From contig JAVXUO010001871.1 in NCBI GenBank assembly GCA_033065855.1, positions 124,001 through 188,000 on the forward strand: DNA of 64,000 nucleotides. Direction: 5' to 3'. The notes beneath the pieces were generated by a model. It had not been told where the DNA came from and did no database searches. It saw nothing but the letters and a program-made list of their open reading frames with translations. This document shows positions 50,207 through 61,931 of the stretch, piece after piece (the first letter of the stretch is position 1; each line of letters opens with the position of its first letter). The position numbers and the translations under genes were made by a program. The stretch comes from Escallonia rubra (taxonomy: Eukaryota > Streptophyta > Magnoliopsida > Escalloniales > Escalloniaceae).

Positions 50207-50273
<67 letters not shown>
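50207..50273. repeat. AT microsatellite
   Basis: About 67 bp of uninterrupted (AT)n shortly after the MULE-like element at 48,956-50,163. Confidence 0.97.
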
Positions 50274-50278
<5 letters not shown>

Positions 50279-50399
50279 CCAGCGTTGGCAAGTTGCCACA
50301 GCTCTCTGGCTAATTTCATTTTTAAACCCTCAACTTCTCAGCAGTTCACTTAAAACTATTCATACTTCTCAAAAGACTTAAATTGACCCCTCTCAAGAT

Positions 50400-53300
50400 T
50401 AGAACATGTCATTCCTGACCAAAGGAGAATTTGACCATACAAAATTGGTATCAGAGCCTAATCAAAGACGAGATTCTACCAAAAATATTCATGAAAATTC
50501 CTTGTTTATTAAATCATATGACATGAATTATACACTTAGACCATGGAGTTGGAAAAACTGAGATAACATGATTATTAAATCAAATAATGGATGTATCTCA
50601 TGAAACTTTAAATATATGTAGAACTCTCAACAAGATAACATCTTAGATATTAAACTGAATTACACAATTCAGAAAAAAAGGGTTAGAAAGTGAAAATCAC
50701 GTCCTAAACTCAGATAACCTTGGAAGTTATGACACTACCAATAAATACTATAACAACGAAACTTCATATGTATTTGAAGAAGTTACAGCATACACTGGTA
50801 GCGAAGGCGAAAGAAAACTCTCTTCCAGTGGCTCAAAAGACACCAAATATCCCGTAAAGGGAATAGGTGTAGAAGAAATAGAAAAAATAATAAACGACTA
50901 CTTAGACAAAGTAGAAAAAGAAAAATCATTGAAAAAACCAAAGATGGATGAAATAGATCCAGTTGTTCTGAAAGAACAACAATACAAACAAGAAGAAAAA
51001 AGAGACATATTAGAAGTGAATAAGGCGTTTGCTGATATGAATTTATGGAACAGAGAAATTGATCCAAACTATGTAGGAGCATGAAATCCAGAATTAAATT
51101 TAGAAAGAAATTATAAATTTAATAACGCCCCTATAAGGACAAATTTAAAACAAGAATTTGTCCAAAAAAATGGTTGAAATGAGCCTGTAAATAAATACAA
51201 CATATATATCTTGATATTGATTGTATTTCAAATACTGAAGAAACAATCGATAATTAGGCACAAGCCTTAAGAATTGCCATAATAGGTGGTAATTTAACAT
51301 AAATGCATGCTATGAAACATTTTATTCGAGCAACTCTGCGAGGAAATGCAACTAGGTTCTAGAATAGCATAGCAGACAACGAAATGATAATCGAAGCCCA
51401 GAGCAAGCTCAATATTTTTGAAAAATGGATAATGTTTTATGCAGATAATCTCAAAAGAGAGTTTTGCGGAATATCTATAAATAATATAGGTATTCAAGAA
51501 AAAAGTGCTTTCACAAATTTGACAAAACTACAAATATGTGATATGTGCTATTTTAAAATTTACACTTGTGAATTTAAAAAATATTTTTACAAGTTAGAAC
51601 TCAGAGATAGTCTCCATTGGCAAAATCAATTTGTTGCCAAACTTCCTAAACCGTGGGATGAGTTAGCATAATTTTTTTTACTAAACTCCTAAACGACGGA
51701 ATGCTTTGGGATTCATTAGGAGGAAAATATTGCAACTGTAGAAGAAGTTCTAAAGAAATATTGTACTGAAGGATAGGTAATAAAAGATATGAAAAAAGCT
51801 CATATGAGTTATGACTGTTGTTTTAAAGTCGATAACATGGTAAACAGCTATGGATGAGAAAATAAGCCAAACTTCATGAAGAAAAAATTCGAGAAGAAAA
51901 GGTTTGGAAACGAAACAAGATATGTGTAGAAATGGAAAAAAATTCAGAAAATAAAATTTAATCCATCAAGAGAAAAATCAAATCCATGGGGAAGATATAT
52001 TAGAAAGAAATCTAATATTCCGTATAAAAAACCTTCATGTCCAAACGGGAAATCATTAGAAGAGTGTGATTATGTGGCGAAAAATGACATTATGCAAATA
52101 AATGTCCAAGTAAGAAAATAAAGCAAAATATAAGATCATTCTTATTCGCTGAAGAAAGATACGAGCCAGCATGGAGATACGAATTAGATTCTGAAGACGA
52201 AGTAGAAGAGCTTGTTTCAGAATACGACTACGAATCTGATGATGAAACAACATCAGATGACGAAGAAAGTTTAAACAGAACTTTAAAAGGCATAGACACG
52301 ATCTTCATGATGTCAGAAACCTATGACCATGAAGAAGAAATGATTTCCTTATCTAATATCATAATTAGTCATAGTGAATCAATTGAGGAAAAAACTCTCG
52401 GTTCTACTATAAACCATTGGGAGATGCCTAAAATCAAGGTTGGAGAAATATACAAAAACTCTATATTCAGGTTCAGGAGTAAGATGAACGTAGAGATCTC
52501 TGAAGGAGAAACCTCAACAGGTCAAACTGAAGAAAGAATACTAGACATTCCTCTCTTCAAGACAAATAAGGCAAAACAATACCTTAGAGAAGGATATCAC
52601 TAAGTCCATATTGGTATGATACAAGTTAATCTTTGTCCATTATTCATAAATGGCAGAGATACACCAGTAATCTGTTGTTTAACAGATAATCGGTGGAAAA
52701 CTTTTGAAAAAGCCCTAAAGTAACTTGTATAACATACCAGTTTGGTTTAAAACTACACCAAACTACTTCATGTCCTTAAAAGATCCTTATCTTAATAAAG
52801 CATTAGGACTAAGGATTCAGACTCAAGGCATGACCGAATTACGTGAAGTCTGCAAAAACATTGCAGTACAATACCGTCTAGTTTACAGAGTGGTAAATAC
52901 CACTAATCCACTAAGTAAAACGCTAAACAGTGAAGTAGAACTATTTGAACAAACAAGTAGTAATGTTTGAGTAATAAAAGCACGAAAGATAAATCCAAAG
53001 CAATTATCATGGCCTAAAAAATGGGTGATCGGAGAAGGATTAGCTAGTAAACAACTAGAACAAATGCATATTAGGGAAAATAAAGGTGTTGTTATCCTCG
53101 AAGAACCAATGAGATACTCTGTCTCTTCAATACCTTCCACATCTACAAATCTAAAAGGCAAAGGAGAATGGAAAAAATGGTAGAATACGCTATCAAAGAA
53201 GAAGACAGTTCTGATGAAGATATCATAGGGTACAAAACAGTTACCATTCCAATCAGACGAAGCATGTCATCACGTGTAGAAACAATACATGTAATGACCG

Positions 53301-53560
53301 GCCTCCCTCGAACGCGAATATTGTACAAGTAAGTGTTGCTTCCCCAAATGGCAAGTAGAAAGTGTTGGTGGATCCCACCAATGCTCCGCAAAATACATAA
53401 GGTGTTTTTTACTACAGGCGGAAACACGTAACCTGTCTAGAAAAAGCTCAAAACCAGTATTCGCTATCCTAGCCCATACGTATTAGAATATCTTAACCCA
53501 CCATTCCCTACTAAATTCGGGGAGCGCCAACATCGGATATTCGAGGGGAGAGGCTGTAGA
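50400..53560 (+). mobile_element. Endogenous caulimovirid (pararetrovirus) fossil
   Basis: A Caulimoviridae fossil on the plus strand. At 50,446-50,458 there is a TGGTATCAGAGCC site matching initiator tRNA-Met, the usual minus-strand primer site of the family. Next come coat-protein-like regions (about 50,700-52,250, AT-rich, rich in Lys and Glu, with a weak zinc-knuckle remnant), then a movement-protein region of the 30K type (about 52,300-53,300; wording such as IGMIQVNLCPLFINGRDTPV). Coat before movement is the order known from cavemoviruses, so that side of the family is possible but not proven. Reverse transcriptase was not found. It is clearly broken, with many breaks. Confidence 0.7.
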
Positions 53561-54663
53561 ATCAAGAAAAAGAGAGAAGAATCACAAAAGGTCGTCCAAT
53601 TTTTGCATGGAATACATGAAAAATAGCATGTGTGGGTAATACTTTACATTCTGGTGACTTGCATGCGTGAAAAAGGTGAATAAAAGTGTGTAATTTGAGG
53701 GAATTCATGAAATACATACTTCATCCACGATAAAATGCTTGCTCAAGTGGACTCCTTGATCCCGAGTCAATAGCGAGTGATCGTCAGTTCAATATATCTG
53801 CCGGAAGCACAAAATTTGGCCAATTTGCGGCCCTCCTTCATGTATGTTGCTAGTTTTTATAAACTCCATGATTTCTCAGAAGTTTGGGGAGAATGGAAGA
53901 TGATTGAAGAGATTTATACGCTAGAGATGTAATTAGGGTAGGATTGGACGATTGAGAGCCCTTGAAGAAAGAAATTTGAGAGAGAATGTGATTGGATTGG
54001 GCTGGAAGTCTTGAAAAAAATTCTAACTATCATGCACAAATATGAACAGATTAACCAACTATTTTCTCTTTAAATTAGTCAAACCTACTGACTAACCGAC
54101 CGATTTTCAATATCACAAAAAAAAAAAAAACTCTTTTGCATCCTTGTGTTAAGTATGTACTCGTATGCTTGTGTGGCTTGCGCGTTTGTGTAATTGTTTA
54201 GTTCTCTTAATATGCGTGTTGCCTATCTTTGCATTTCGCATGATACATAGCTCTTTCCGCTTAGAGAGTTTTTTTTTTTAATCCAACGTTTGTATGCATG
54301 CATGCGTGCATGTGCATTTCCACTATCCTATCCTCAGATTGTTTTCTTATCCAAATACTCAAATCTGCAGCTCAATCTAATGACTTTTGTACAGTCGAAG
54401 ACCAATGCAAGATCCCGCGTTTGTGGCTAAAAGTAATATTTTCTCCATTAATTAAATTGATATGTTCGGCGCTCAACAATCAATTGTCCTTGGACAATGT
54501 TGGCTCCTATTTTGAATGATATTTTCGATATTTTATCTCAGCGACCAACCGTTTTGATGCGTTGTTGGCTCCAGCTCTTAGATATAAGTCCAATTTTGAC
54601 TAAGCGACTAGTCGATATAACGTGTTGTTGGCTCCGACTCTTAGTCAAGTGTTTACTTTGTCC
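53561..54663. other. Unassigned AT-rich DNA
   Basis: No gene. An A-run lies at about 54,118-54,132. The last part (from about 54,540) already has GTTGGCTCC words and may belong to the LTR fossil that follows. Confidence 0.4.
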
Positions 54664-55050
54664 GTCGACCACTTAAATCAATCTGGTGGCTTTGGCAACA
54701 TTCAAAGTTATTTTTGAATTGTTAGACGACCCTTTCAAATAGATTTAAAGGCTCCGGCATCTAGCAATACTATCATCTTGTTTATCGACCACACAAATCA
54801 ATTTTGGTGGCTCCAGCAACTGGCAAGACTACTTCTTTTGAATGTCTAGACGACCCTTTCAAATCGATTTGGGGGCTCTGGCATCTACATAAATGGCTCT
54901 GTCAGCCGACCATTCAAATCAATTTGGTAGCTCTGGCAACAGACAGTGTCATGTCTAAAAAGCCCTTTAGATATAGGTTTTGTCTGTTGACAATACAAAT
55001 TGATTTGGTGGCTCTAGTAATAGAGAAAATTTTCATGTGTAGTGTTGTTA
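54664..55050. repeat. About 119-bp tandem repeat, three diverged units
   Basis: Units start CGACCACNNAAATCAAT at about 54,664, 54,785 and 54,904, each with GGTGGCTCC-like and GACGACCCTTTCAAAT words. They lie just upstream of the polypurine tract and LTR at 55,272. Ogre-type elements are known to carry such tandem repeats before the 3' LTR. Confidence 0.7.
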
Positions 55051-55560
55051 CTAGGCTCCAGCTTTGAACAATATCTATATACTCACGAACTACGTTGGTT
55101 TGATTCATCCTCGGAGGATAAGCAGGAAGCCCTATAAAGGTCCGACCTCATATATATCTCAAGGTCCTCGAGTCTGTACAGAGTTTGGTGGTCTTTTTCG
55201 TATTGCACAATGAAAATGTGTTGTTTTTCGGTGATGTTCGCTCAGGCGCGAGCTCCCTCACCAAGGGGCTTTGTAGACACCCCATTTTTGTATTTATTAA
55301 TTCAATAAATGTTGGGCTTTATTATTAGAGAAAGTTTATTATTGAGCTTAGGCCTAATAATATAACTCAATTAATTAATTTTGTCCAGCCAAGTCTAATT
55401 GTCCAGCGCATTAGTCCAAGTCTAGTCTAGTCCAGTCTGTAATCGGGCTCAGTCAAGCCCAGTAGCCCAGTCCAACTGTGTTAGTCCTGGCCAAGTTTTT
55501 ATATGCTATATTATTGTCTAGATAATTTAGGGACAAATGAACCTCCTATAAACTGAACCA
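54664..55560 (+). mobile_element. LTR-retrotransposon fossil, plus strand (same family as 47,629)
   Basis: Tandem repeats, a polypurine tract (CCAAGGGGCTT, about 55,261-55,271) and an LTR that starts TGTAGACACCCCATTTTTG at 55,272. The end of the LTR was not found, and similarity fades by about 55,560. It lies in the opposite orientation to the fossil at 46,380-48,800 and shares the tract and LTR start with it. It is old and broken. Confidence 0.6.
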
Positions 55561-56349
55561 CACCAAACCCTATTGGGAAGCTTTTTAGCATTGCTTTAAA
55601 TCTTTTAGGTCATTTCTCAACGTCCTAAGATAAAATTTTCTTTTGAAAGAAAATTATCATATAACTATTTTACATTACAACTTTCTGTATTCAATAAATG
55701 AGCTAGCACTAAACCAATTTCCAAGTACAAGAACTTGTAATCGTAATAAAAACGCAAGATGTTATTTCAGTTATAAAATGTACGACTCATACAATCATCC
55801 TCTTAGTACAACGCTTGATATGTAAGATCAACAAGTTATAAGCACATACGATACAAAGTTTCTTACCTATCATATAAACAAGTGACTAAGTTCAAAGATC
55901 TCCATGAGTAAAACAACATTCTTCCAAAAGATATGTTGGACATTGCTATGATATCAAATGAACGAAGATTACACCAAATCTTGCAAAGAACCATCAAGGA
56001 GTGAAAAATCTCTACTCAACTTTCCATCAACATTTACACGACTGTCGAACAATCAATCTACAACTAAATTGCAAAATTATACAAAAATAGTCGTATATGA
56101 AGTATCCAATAGGATATTAACCCATAAAGCGGAAATTGATATTAGGTCAACTACGAGTACAAAATAAAGAACTTAAAGCTCCATGATGGTTGCCGATACT
56201 TTGGTGATGATTTGATATGCTTCAGCATATCTTGGTTTGGATTTTGAATGACCGTTTGGCTTAAACAACGTTAAAGAAAAAAAAAGTAAATCAGCCCTGA
56301 ACAACATATATTCTCCTAAATGCATAATCTAGAGTTATAAAACTGCTAA
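55561..56349. other. AT-rich DNA, no gene
   Basis: Nothing recognised. At 56,350 a TCTATATACTC...AAGTGAAGC word resembles the 5' end of plant Helitrons, with A just before it, but no matching hairpin and CTRR end was found. Confidence 0.35.
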
Positions 56350-56464
56350 TCTATATACTCTGTAATATATAATAAGTGAAGCGATAACTTCTTTGTGTGA
56401 CACATCGTCACATAGAAAACTTCTTTACTTGACACGTCATCGCATTATGTATCTTATGTGATAT

Positions 56465-59400
56465 AGAATTGTAAATCTTATAAATGTCTCTAAAGATTTC
56501 AAATATTATCTTGGATTGGGTCACTATCTCTTAATATGTTAATTTTCATATCAGTAAGTCTTATATAATAACTAATCTAAACATTATAAAACTCTAACTA
56601 ACTAATGAACTAACTTACTAGGACTTAATTTTAACTCTTATCTCCTTAAAACCACTCTTTGATATCAATATAAAATTCGTATATTGAAAAAAAGAAAATA
56701 ACATATTATATTTATTAGAGAAGAAGAAAATTATGTTACATTATAGGTTTCAATGTAAAGATTTAGCAATATAATATATAGCTTTTAGAATCATTTTCAT
56801 AAAATGAAAGATTCGCGTTATTTTTTGGGTTAGATCACGCAACCAACAAATGAATATATCATTATTATTAATTAAAATTGCAACGTTGATAAAGGTTATT
56901 CATGAATATGATTGTTGAAAAGGACTTAAATTTATATACTAAACATGTCAGTCTATCTAAAGGTATGTAAATATTATTTTGGATGTGATTCCTATTTTTA
57001 AGTTTATTTATGTTTCAGGAACTATATGAGGGTTATATTAGAAGCATTATATAATCCGAAAACTAATCCTAAAACTCTAAATATATACAATTTTTTTAGG
57101 AATATGAAGATAAAAAATCATGTGTCTAGAAAATTGAAATACCATATGAGATTTAAAAGGAAAACAATTATGTTACGCTTAATTTAAGTTTATTATAATT
57201 CAATAAATTTATATGTATTTATACATAACATAATCATTGCAAAAAAATTATCTATATACTACATAAATTCAACAATCAAATTATTGGGCATTTTGTTGTT
57301 TTGATAAGACCGCACGATCAAGAAAGTGACTATATAAGCACATATAAGATTTTGAAAAGAAATCTCATATGTACTAGAATTAAAAAGGTGTAGTAAAATC
57401 AAATAATTTTTAATTACTATATTTGACAATATTTAGAACCATTAAGATGCAAAAATATGGTCTGTAATCGTATTATGTTTCCAATGAATAATAAAGATAT
57501 AAACTTTATAAATGTCTCTAAAGGTCTCAAATATTATCTTGGATTGGGTCCTTATTTCTTGATAAGTTGATTTTCATATCAATAAGCTTTATATAAATGA
57601 GAAACTAATTCTAAATATTCTAAAACTCTAACTAACTAATTAATGAACTAACTTATTAGAACTTCATTTTTACTAATGTATCCTTTAATACAGTCTCTAA
57701 TATGAATGTAAAATTTACATATCTAAAAATGGAAAATAACATATTTGATTTAGAAGAAAAAAAGAATGATATTACAATTGAGATTAACAATAAACATAAG
57801 GGTCAAATACACGTAGGTACCCTGGAACTACCACAAAGTCTCAATTAAGGGTCCCAAAGTTTAATTTTTACACATAAGGGCCTGTAACTCCAAATTTGCA
57901 ACAAGTAAGGGCATCCGTCCACTTTTTAACGATCCAAGCTTTTCCGTCAGGGGCACTTTTGAGTTTCCATATTTGGGTTTCATTGTGAGACAGAGAGACT
58001 GTGAGAGAGAGTGAGTTTGTTTCATGTGGGTCTTTAATACACATGAGTTGGATTGGCCAAATGAGATCGCAAAAAATAGAGGCCAAAGCAGATCGCGAAA
58101 AATGGACGGAATTGGCGTAGGATTTGAACCGGCGGCGAGCAGTGGGTGGTCTTTGCCGGAGGGTGTTGAGCATTTGGGTGGTGGTTGCCGGAGGGTCTCG
58201 CCGGTGGTGGAACAATAAAGAACCAGATTGCAGGTAAGGTTTTGATGGTCGTGGTCGTGGGTTTGCGTGTAAGGTTTTGGGTGGTCGTGGGTTTGCCGGT
58301 AAGGATCTGTGGCGATTGGTGGTCGTGGGTTTGCCGGGATCTGGATTGATTTAGTTCGTTGGTGGTGGCTGTTGGTGGGTTGGCATGATTGGTGGTGGCC
58401 GGCGGCCGGCGGCCGGAAGTGTGCCGCTGTGGTTGTGGCCGACGGTTGGTTGTGGTAATGGGGTGGCAGGCCACTACCGGTGGGGTCCCCAGACGGTTTT
58501 GGTCGACGGTGGATCATGGTGATGGGGGAGCGGTATTGGTCGTGGGTGGATCGTGGTGATGGGGGAGCGGTGTTGGTCGCTGAACGGCGTTGGTCGGCGG
58601 TGGATCGTAGTGATGGGGGAGCGATGGCAGGGACAGTTGCCGGCATGGTAGCCGGATGGTGTTGTCGGTGGTGTTGGTCGTGAGTGGGCAGCTTTTGAAA
58701 CACCCAAATATGGAAACCCAAAAATGCCCCTGACGGAAAAGCTTGGATCGTTAAGAAAGTGGACGGATGCCCTTACTTGTTGCAAATTTGGAGTTACAAG
58801 CCATTATGTGTAAAAATTAAACTTTGAGACCCTTAATTGAGACTTTGTGGTAATTTCAGGGTACCGACGTGTATTTGACCCTAAACATAATGTAACAATT
58901 GATTCATATTTATATTATTTTAGTATATGCTTACCATAATCATTGTAAATACTTATCAATATATTATATAGATTTTAGAATCCTTTTGATAAAATAAAAT
59001 AAAATAAAAACCTAATGGTATTTTTAGGTGGGAGCACACGACATACAAAAAAACGGTATAATTGTTGTTAATTAAAATTGTAATAGTCATAAAGCTGATT
59101 TGTTAACATGATAGTTGAGAATGATTAAAGGTTATATACTATACATGTTTGTTTATCTAAAGGTATGTAAATATTATTTTAGATGTGATCCTTATTTTTA
59201 AGTTTACTTAATTTTGTAGGAACTATACGATGGCTATATTAGGGATCCTTATACAATTTAAAAACTAATTCTAAAAATCTAAATATACTAATTGACATGG
59301 CTTTAATTTTGACTATCATGTCCTATAAACTAACTCTCTCCTACGAAGATAAAAAATCATGGATCCAAAAAACAAAAATAACATATGAGATCTAGAAGGA

Positions 59401-59690
59401 AAAAAATATGTTACAGTTAATTTAAGTTTATTATAATTTAATTAATTTATATATATTTATGCATAACGTAGTCTTGCAAAAATTATCTATGTAAAATATA
59501 AGATCGATAACAAATTATAGGATTTTGTTTTGCTTTGGTAAGACCCCACAATCAACAAAGTGGCTATATCGCATGTATGAGATTTTGAAAAGAAATCACA
59601 TATGTATTAAAAAAAAGATACATCTAAATCAATAATTCTTAATTACTATATATGAGAACATTTAAAACCTTTAAGATGCAAAAAACTTTC
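56465..59690. repeat. Two AT-rich tandem units of about 1.0-1.1 kb
   Basis: Unit 1 (about 56,465-57,475) and unit 2 (about 57,490-59,690) share several stretches in the same order: TAAATGTCTCTAAAG, TATCTTGGATTGGGTC and AACTCTAACTAACTAAT at the start, and AGATTTTGAAAAGAAATC with TTAATTACTATAT at the end. Unit 2 is longer because it holds the 1,082-bp MULE-like element. The units are diverged and have no coding capacity. They may be part of a Helitron-like or satellite-like element. Confidence 0.7.
57800..58881. mobile_element. Non-autonomous MULE-like element, twin A, 1,082 bp
   Basis: Inverted repeats of about 180 bp (GGGTCAAATACACGTAGGTA at the left end) are flanked by a perfect 9-bp duplication, TAAACATAA (57,791-57,799 and 58,882-58,890). 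The core is strongly biased, G-rich on the plus strand (GGTCGTGG, GGTGATGGGGGAGCGG). A 286-aa minus-strand frame (57,861-58,721) runs from TIR to TIR and is rich in Pro, His and Thr. A second minus-strand frame is also open over 58,034-58,474, which argues that the openness comes from composition. No transposase is present. Confidence 0.9.
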
Positions 59691-61331
59691 CACGAAAATT
59701 AGGGCCCTTACTCTCTGGGAAAAATATTTTTTCATTTACACTTAATTAAATTTTCATGAAAAATAAGACTAATCGATAAATCTTAGACAAGTTATAAGCA
59801 TTAAAATTTAATTATAATTATAGTGGTATTGATAACAACTCCGAGTGCTGATTATTGTGCGAATTCAATAGCAAATAGTTGATTACCGCTCGCCTGTTAA
59901 AGTTAGCCTAATATAATCCTTTGCAAGCTCATTATAGTTATATATGTATATATCCAGACAAATATTGGTATATAAAGGTTATTTTATATTTTGTTAAAAA
60001 CAAGTGTAATTCATGAAAAAAAAAATCATTAAATGCATATAGTAGATATAAAAATTAATACTTGGTGACAAATAATAGTCGTATAAGATGTGAAAAATAA
60101 TTTCAACACACCAAAACAAGGACACATCATCTTCATCAATTGAATTTTCTCATTACTAGCATCTTCTAAGACTTAAGTAAAAACATATATATGAAAAAAT
60201 CAGAGACTATGTGATCATTCTGCTAAAATTTATTTTTCTTTTTTGCAAAAAAGTGATAATTTATTTGAAAGTGAGAAGATGTATAAATAAGTCCTGTTAA
60301 ATTTAAAATGTCGGTTTCTTCCTTTTAATTTTCTACGTAATCGCTATAATAACCTCAAGAACATACGTAACAGCTTAAAATTCCTCTAATGTTAAATTCA
60401 TATATAACTTGTACATTTCAAAAGGGATACGTGATAGTGTTACCATTTATAATTACAACTAAAGTCATATTTGCTTTATAATTCTATATGGGACCGGCAT
60501 GACTATTCTACTACTCTAGGTGCTAAGCCAATATCCATTTGAAGTATTTAGCAACTCCACTTTGTTTGTTATCTACTCTTTGCCTTTCAGCTTACAATAT
60601 AAAGAAATTACAGGTAAACAACACGTGTATATGCAAATATCTCATAATAATTGCGTGCATCCTAATCAAACTAACAATGTTATTTAATAATCCAAAGTTA
60701 GGAGTAATGCATGTGAATTCATTTTTTTGATACTTTAATTAATAAGATAGTCGTTAGTAATTTAGGTACTAAGGTTATTCTTTATAACCAAATAAGATAT
60801 TTTTTATACTGTTAATGTTTTTTCTCTCACGATATGTGGTATGCATTAATACACTTTTTGAAATTTTATGATTTACTATATTTTAGAAACCGGATTCGAG
60901 CTTGGCTTGGGTTATTGGGCTAGTAAAGAACATAATAAGCAACTACATAAACCAACTTCTTGATGCAAAGCACGACTACATTGCGTGCTTGAGACGAAGG
61001 CTCTTATTCATTCTGTACAATGTTCCAATCGTGATGTACAACATGTATGTACAGGGATCTAAAAATTAATACTTGGCAATCTAAACTAATTTCAAGGTGA
61101 ACAGATTAGTAATGAGATTGCCAACATCCGGAGGAATGTGTGATAACTAAAAACAGACTTCAGTGCTCACTTGTAAGTAAATCTAGGGGACAAAACTCTA
61201 CCGTTAAGGGAAACATTTTGCAGCATTTAGGAGCGAAAATGTTTTGAAAATGTTACAAAAAGACAACACTGTTATTTTAGTGTTGCAAGGAGAGATAGTG
61301 GCCGAATGGAATGAAAATAGGAAGATAAGGG
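59691..61331. other. AT-rich intergenic DNA, no gene
   Basis: Low-complexity AT-rich sequence. A small open frame at 60,539-60,730 has no recognisable domain. No repeat boundary is clear. Confidence 0.5.
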
Positions 61332-61769
61332 TGTTAGCCTTAAAATTGGTCAGTGTCTCCCTTAGGATTCGATAGGCTTAACATCCCTGCCCATGGCACC
61401 TGTAATGGGTTCAGCCCCTTATGCTAGATGCGGTTCTGAGAAACTTTAAAGAAATAACGTTGCACCCTTGTTAACAGCTATAGCTTTTGGTCTAGTGGTA
61501 AACGCTTGATCCAACAACTTGTATCAGAGCAAGGTCATGGGTTCGAATCCCCCGGCTGACACTGGGGGGGGGGGGGGGGGAGATTGTTAGCCTTAAAATT
61601 GGTCAGTGTCTCCCTTAGGATTCGATGGGCTTAACATCCCTGCCCATGGCGCCTGTAATGGGTGCAGCCCCTTATGTTAGATGCGATTCTGAGAAACTTA
61701 AAAGAAATAAAGTTGCACCCTTGCTAACAGCTATAGCTTTTGGTCTAGTGGTAAGCGCTTGATCCAACA
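61332..61769 (+). mobile_element. TRIM (miniature LTR retrotransposon), 438 bp
   Basis: Two 185-bp direct repeats (61,332-61,516 and 61,585-61,769) start TGTTAGCC and end GATCCAACA. They differ at about nine positions by hand count (about 5%), suggesting an age near 2 million years at 1.3e-8 per site per year. The 68-bp centre holds a primer site (GTATCAGAGCAAGG) and an 18-base G-run followed by AGAT as polypurine tract. Flanking 5-mers are AAGGG and AAAGG, one mismatch. It codes for nothing by design and looks structurally whole. Confidence 0.85.
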
Positions 61770-61931
61770 AAAGGAATTAGGGATATATTTACCCAAACAC
61801 TTAAAAAGCAAATGTCCCTCGGCGCGCTTGCTTAGGACATTTATAGAGGTTGTCAATCTAAGGGGTTGCAAAGCGCCCTATTTTGTATGAGAAATAAGGA
61901 TGCTTCTAGCTTAGCGCCTTATAACAAACTT
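61770..61931. other. Short spacer between TRIM and MULE-like element
   Basis: No feature seen. Confidence 0.5.

Noticed and set aside
57861-58721. 286-aa proline- and histidine-rich protein as a host gene
   Set aside because: It runs from one TIR to the other of a MULE-like element and overlaps a second open frame; composition explains it. Kept only as a finding to test.
61480-61560. Possible tRNA gene (A-box and B-box words)
   Set aside because: The 5' AGCTTTT and 3' GGCTGAC ends do not pair as an acceptor stem, and the words straddle an LTR boundary of the TRIM.
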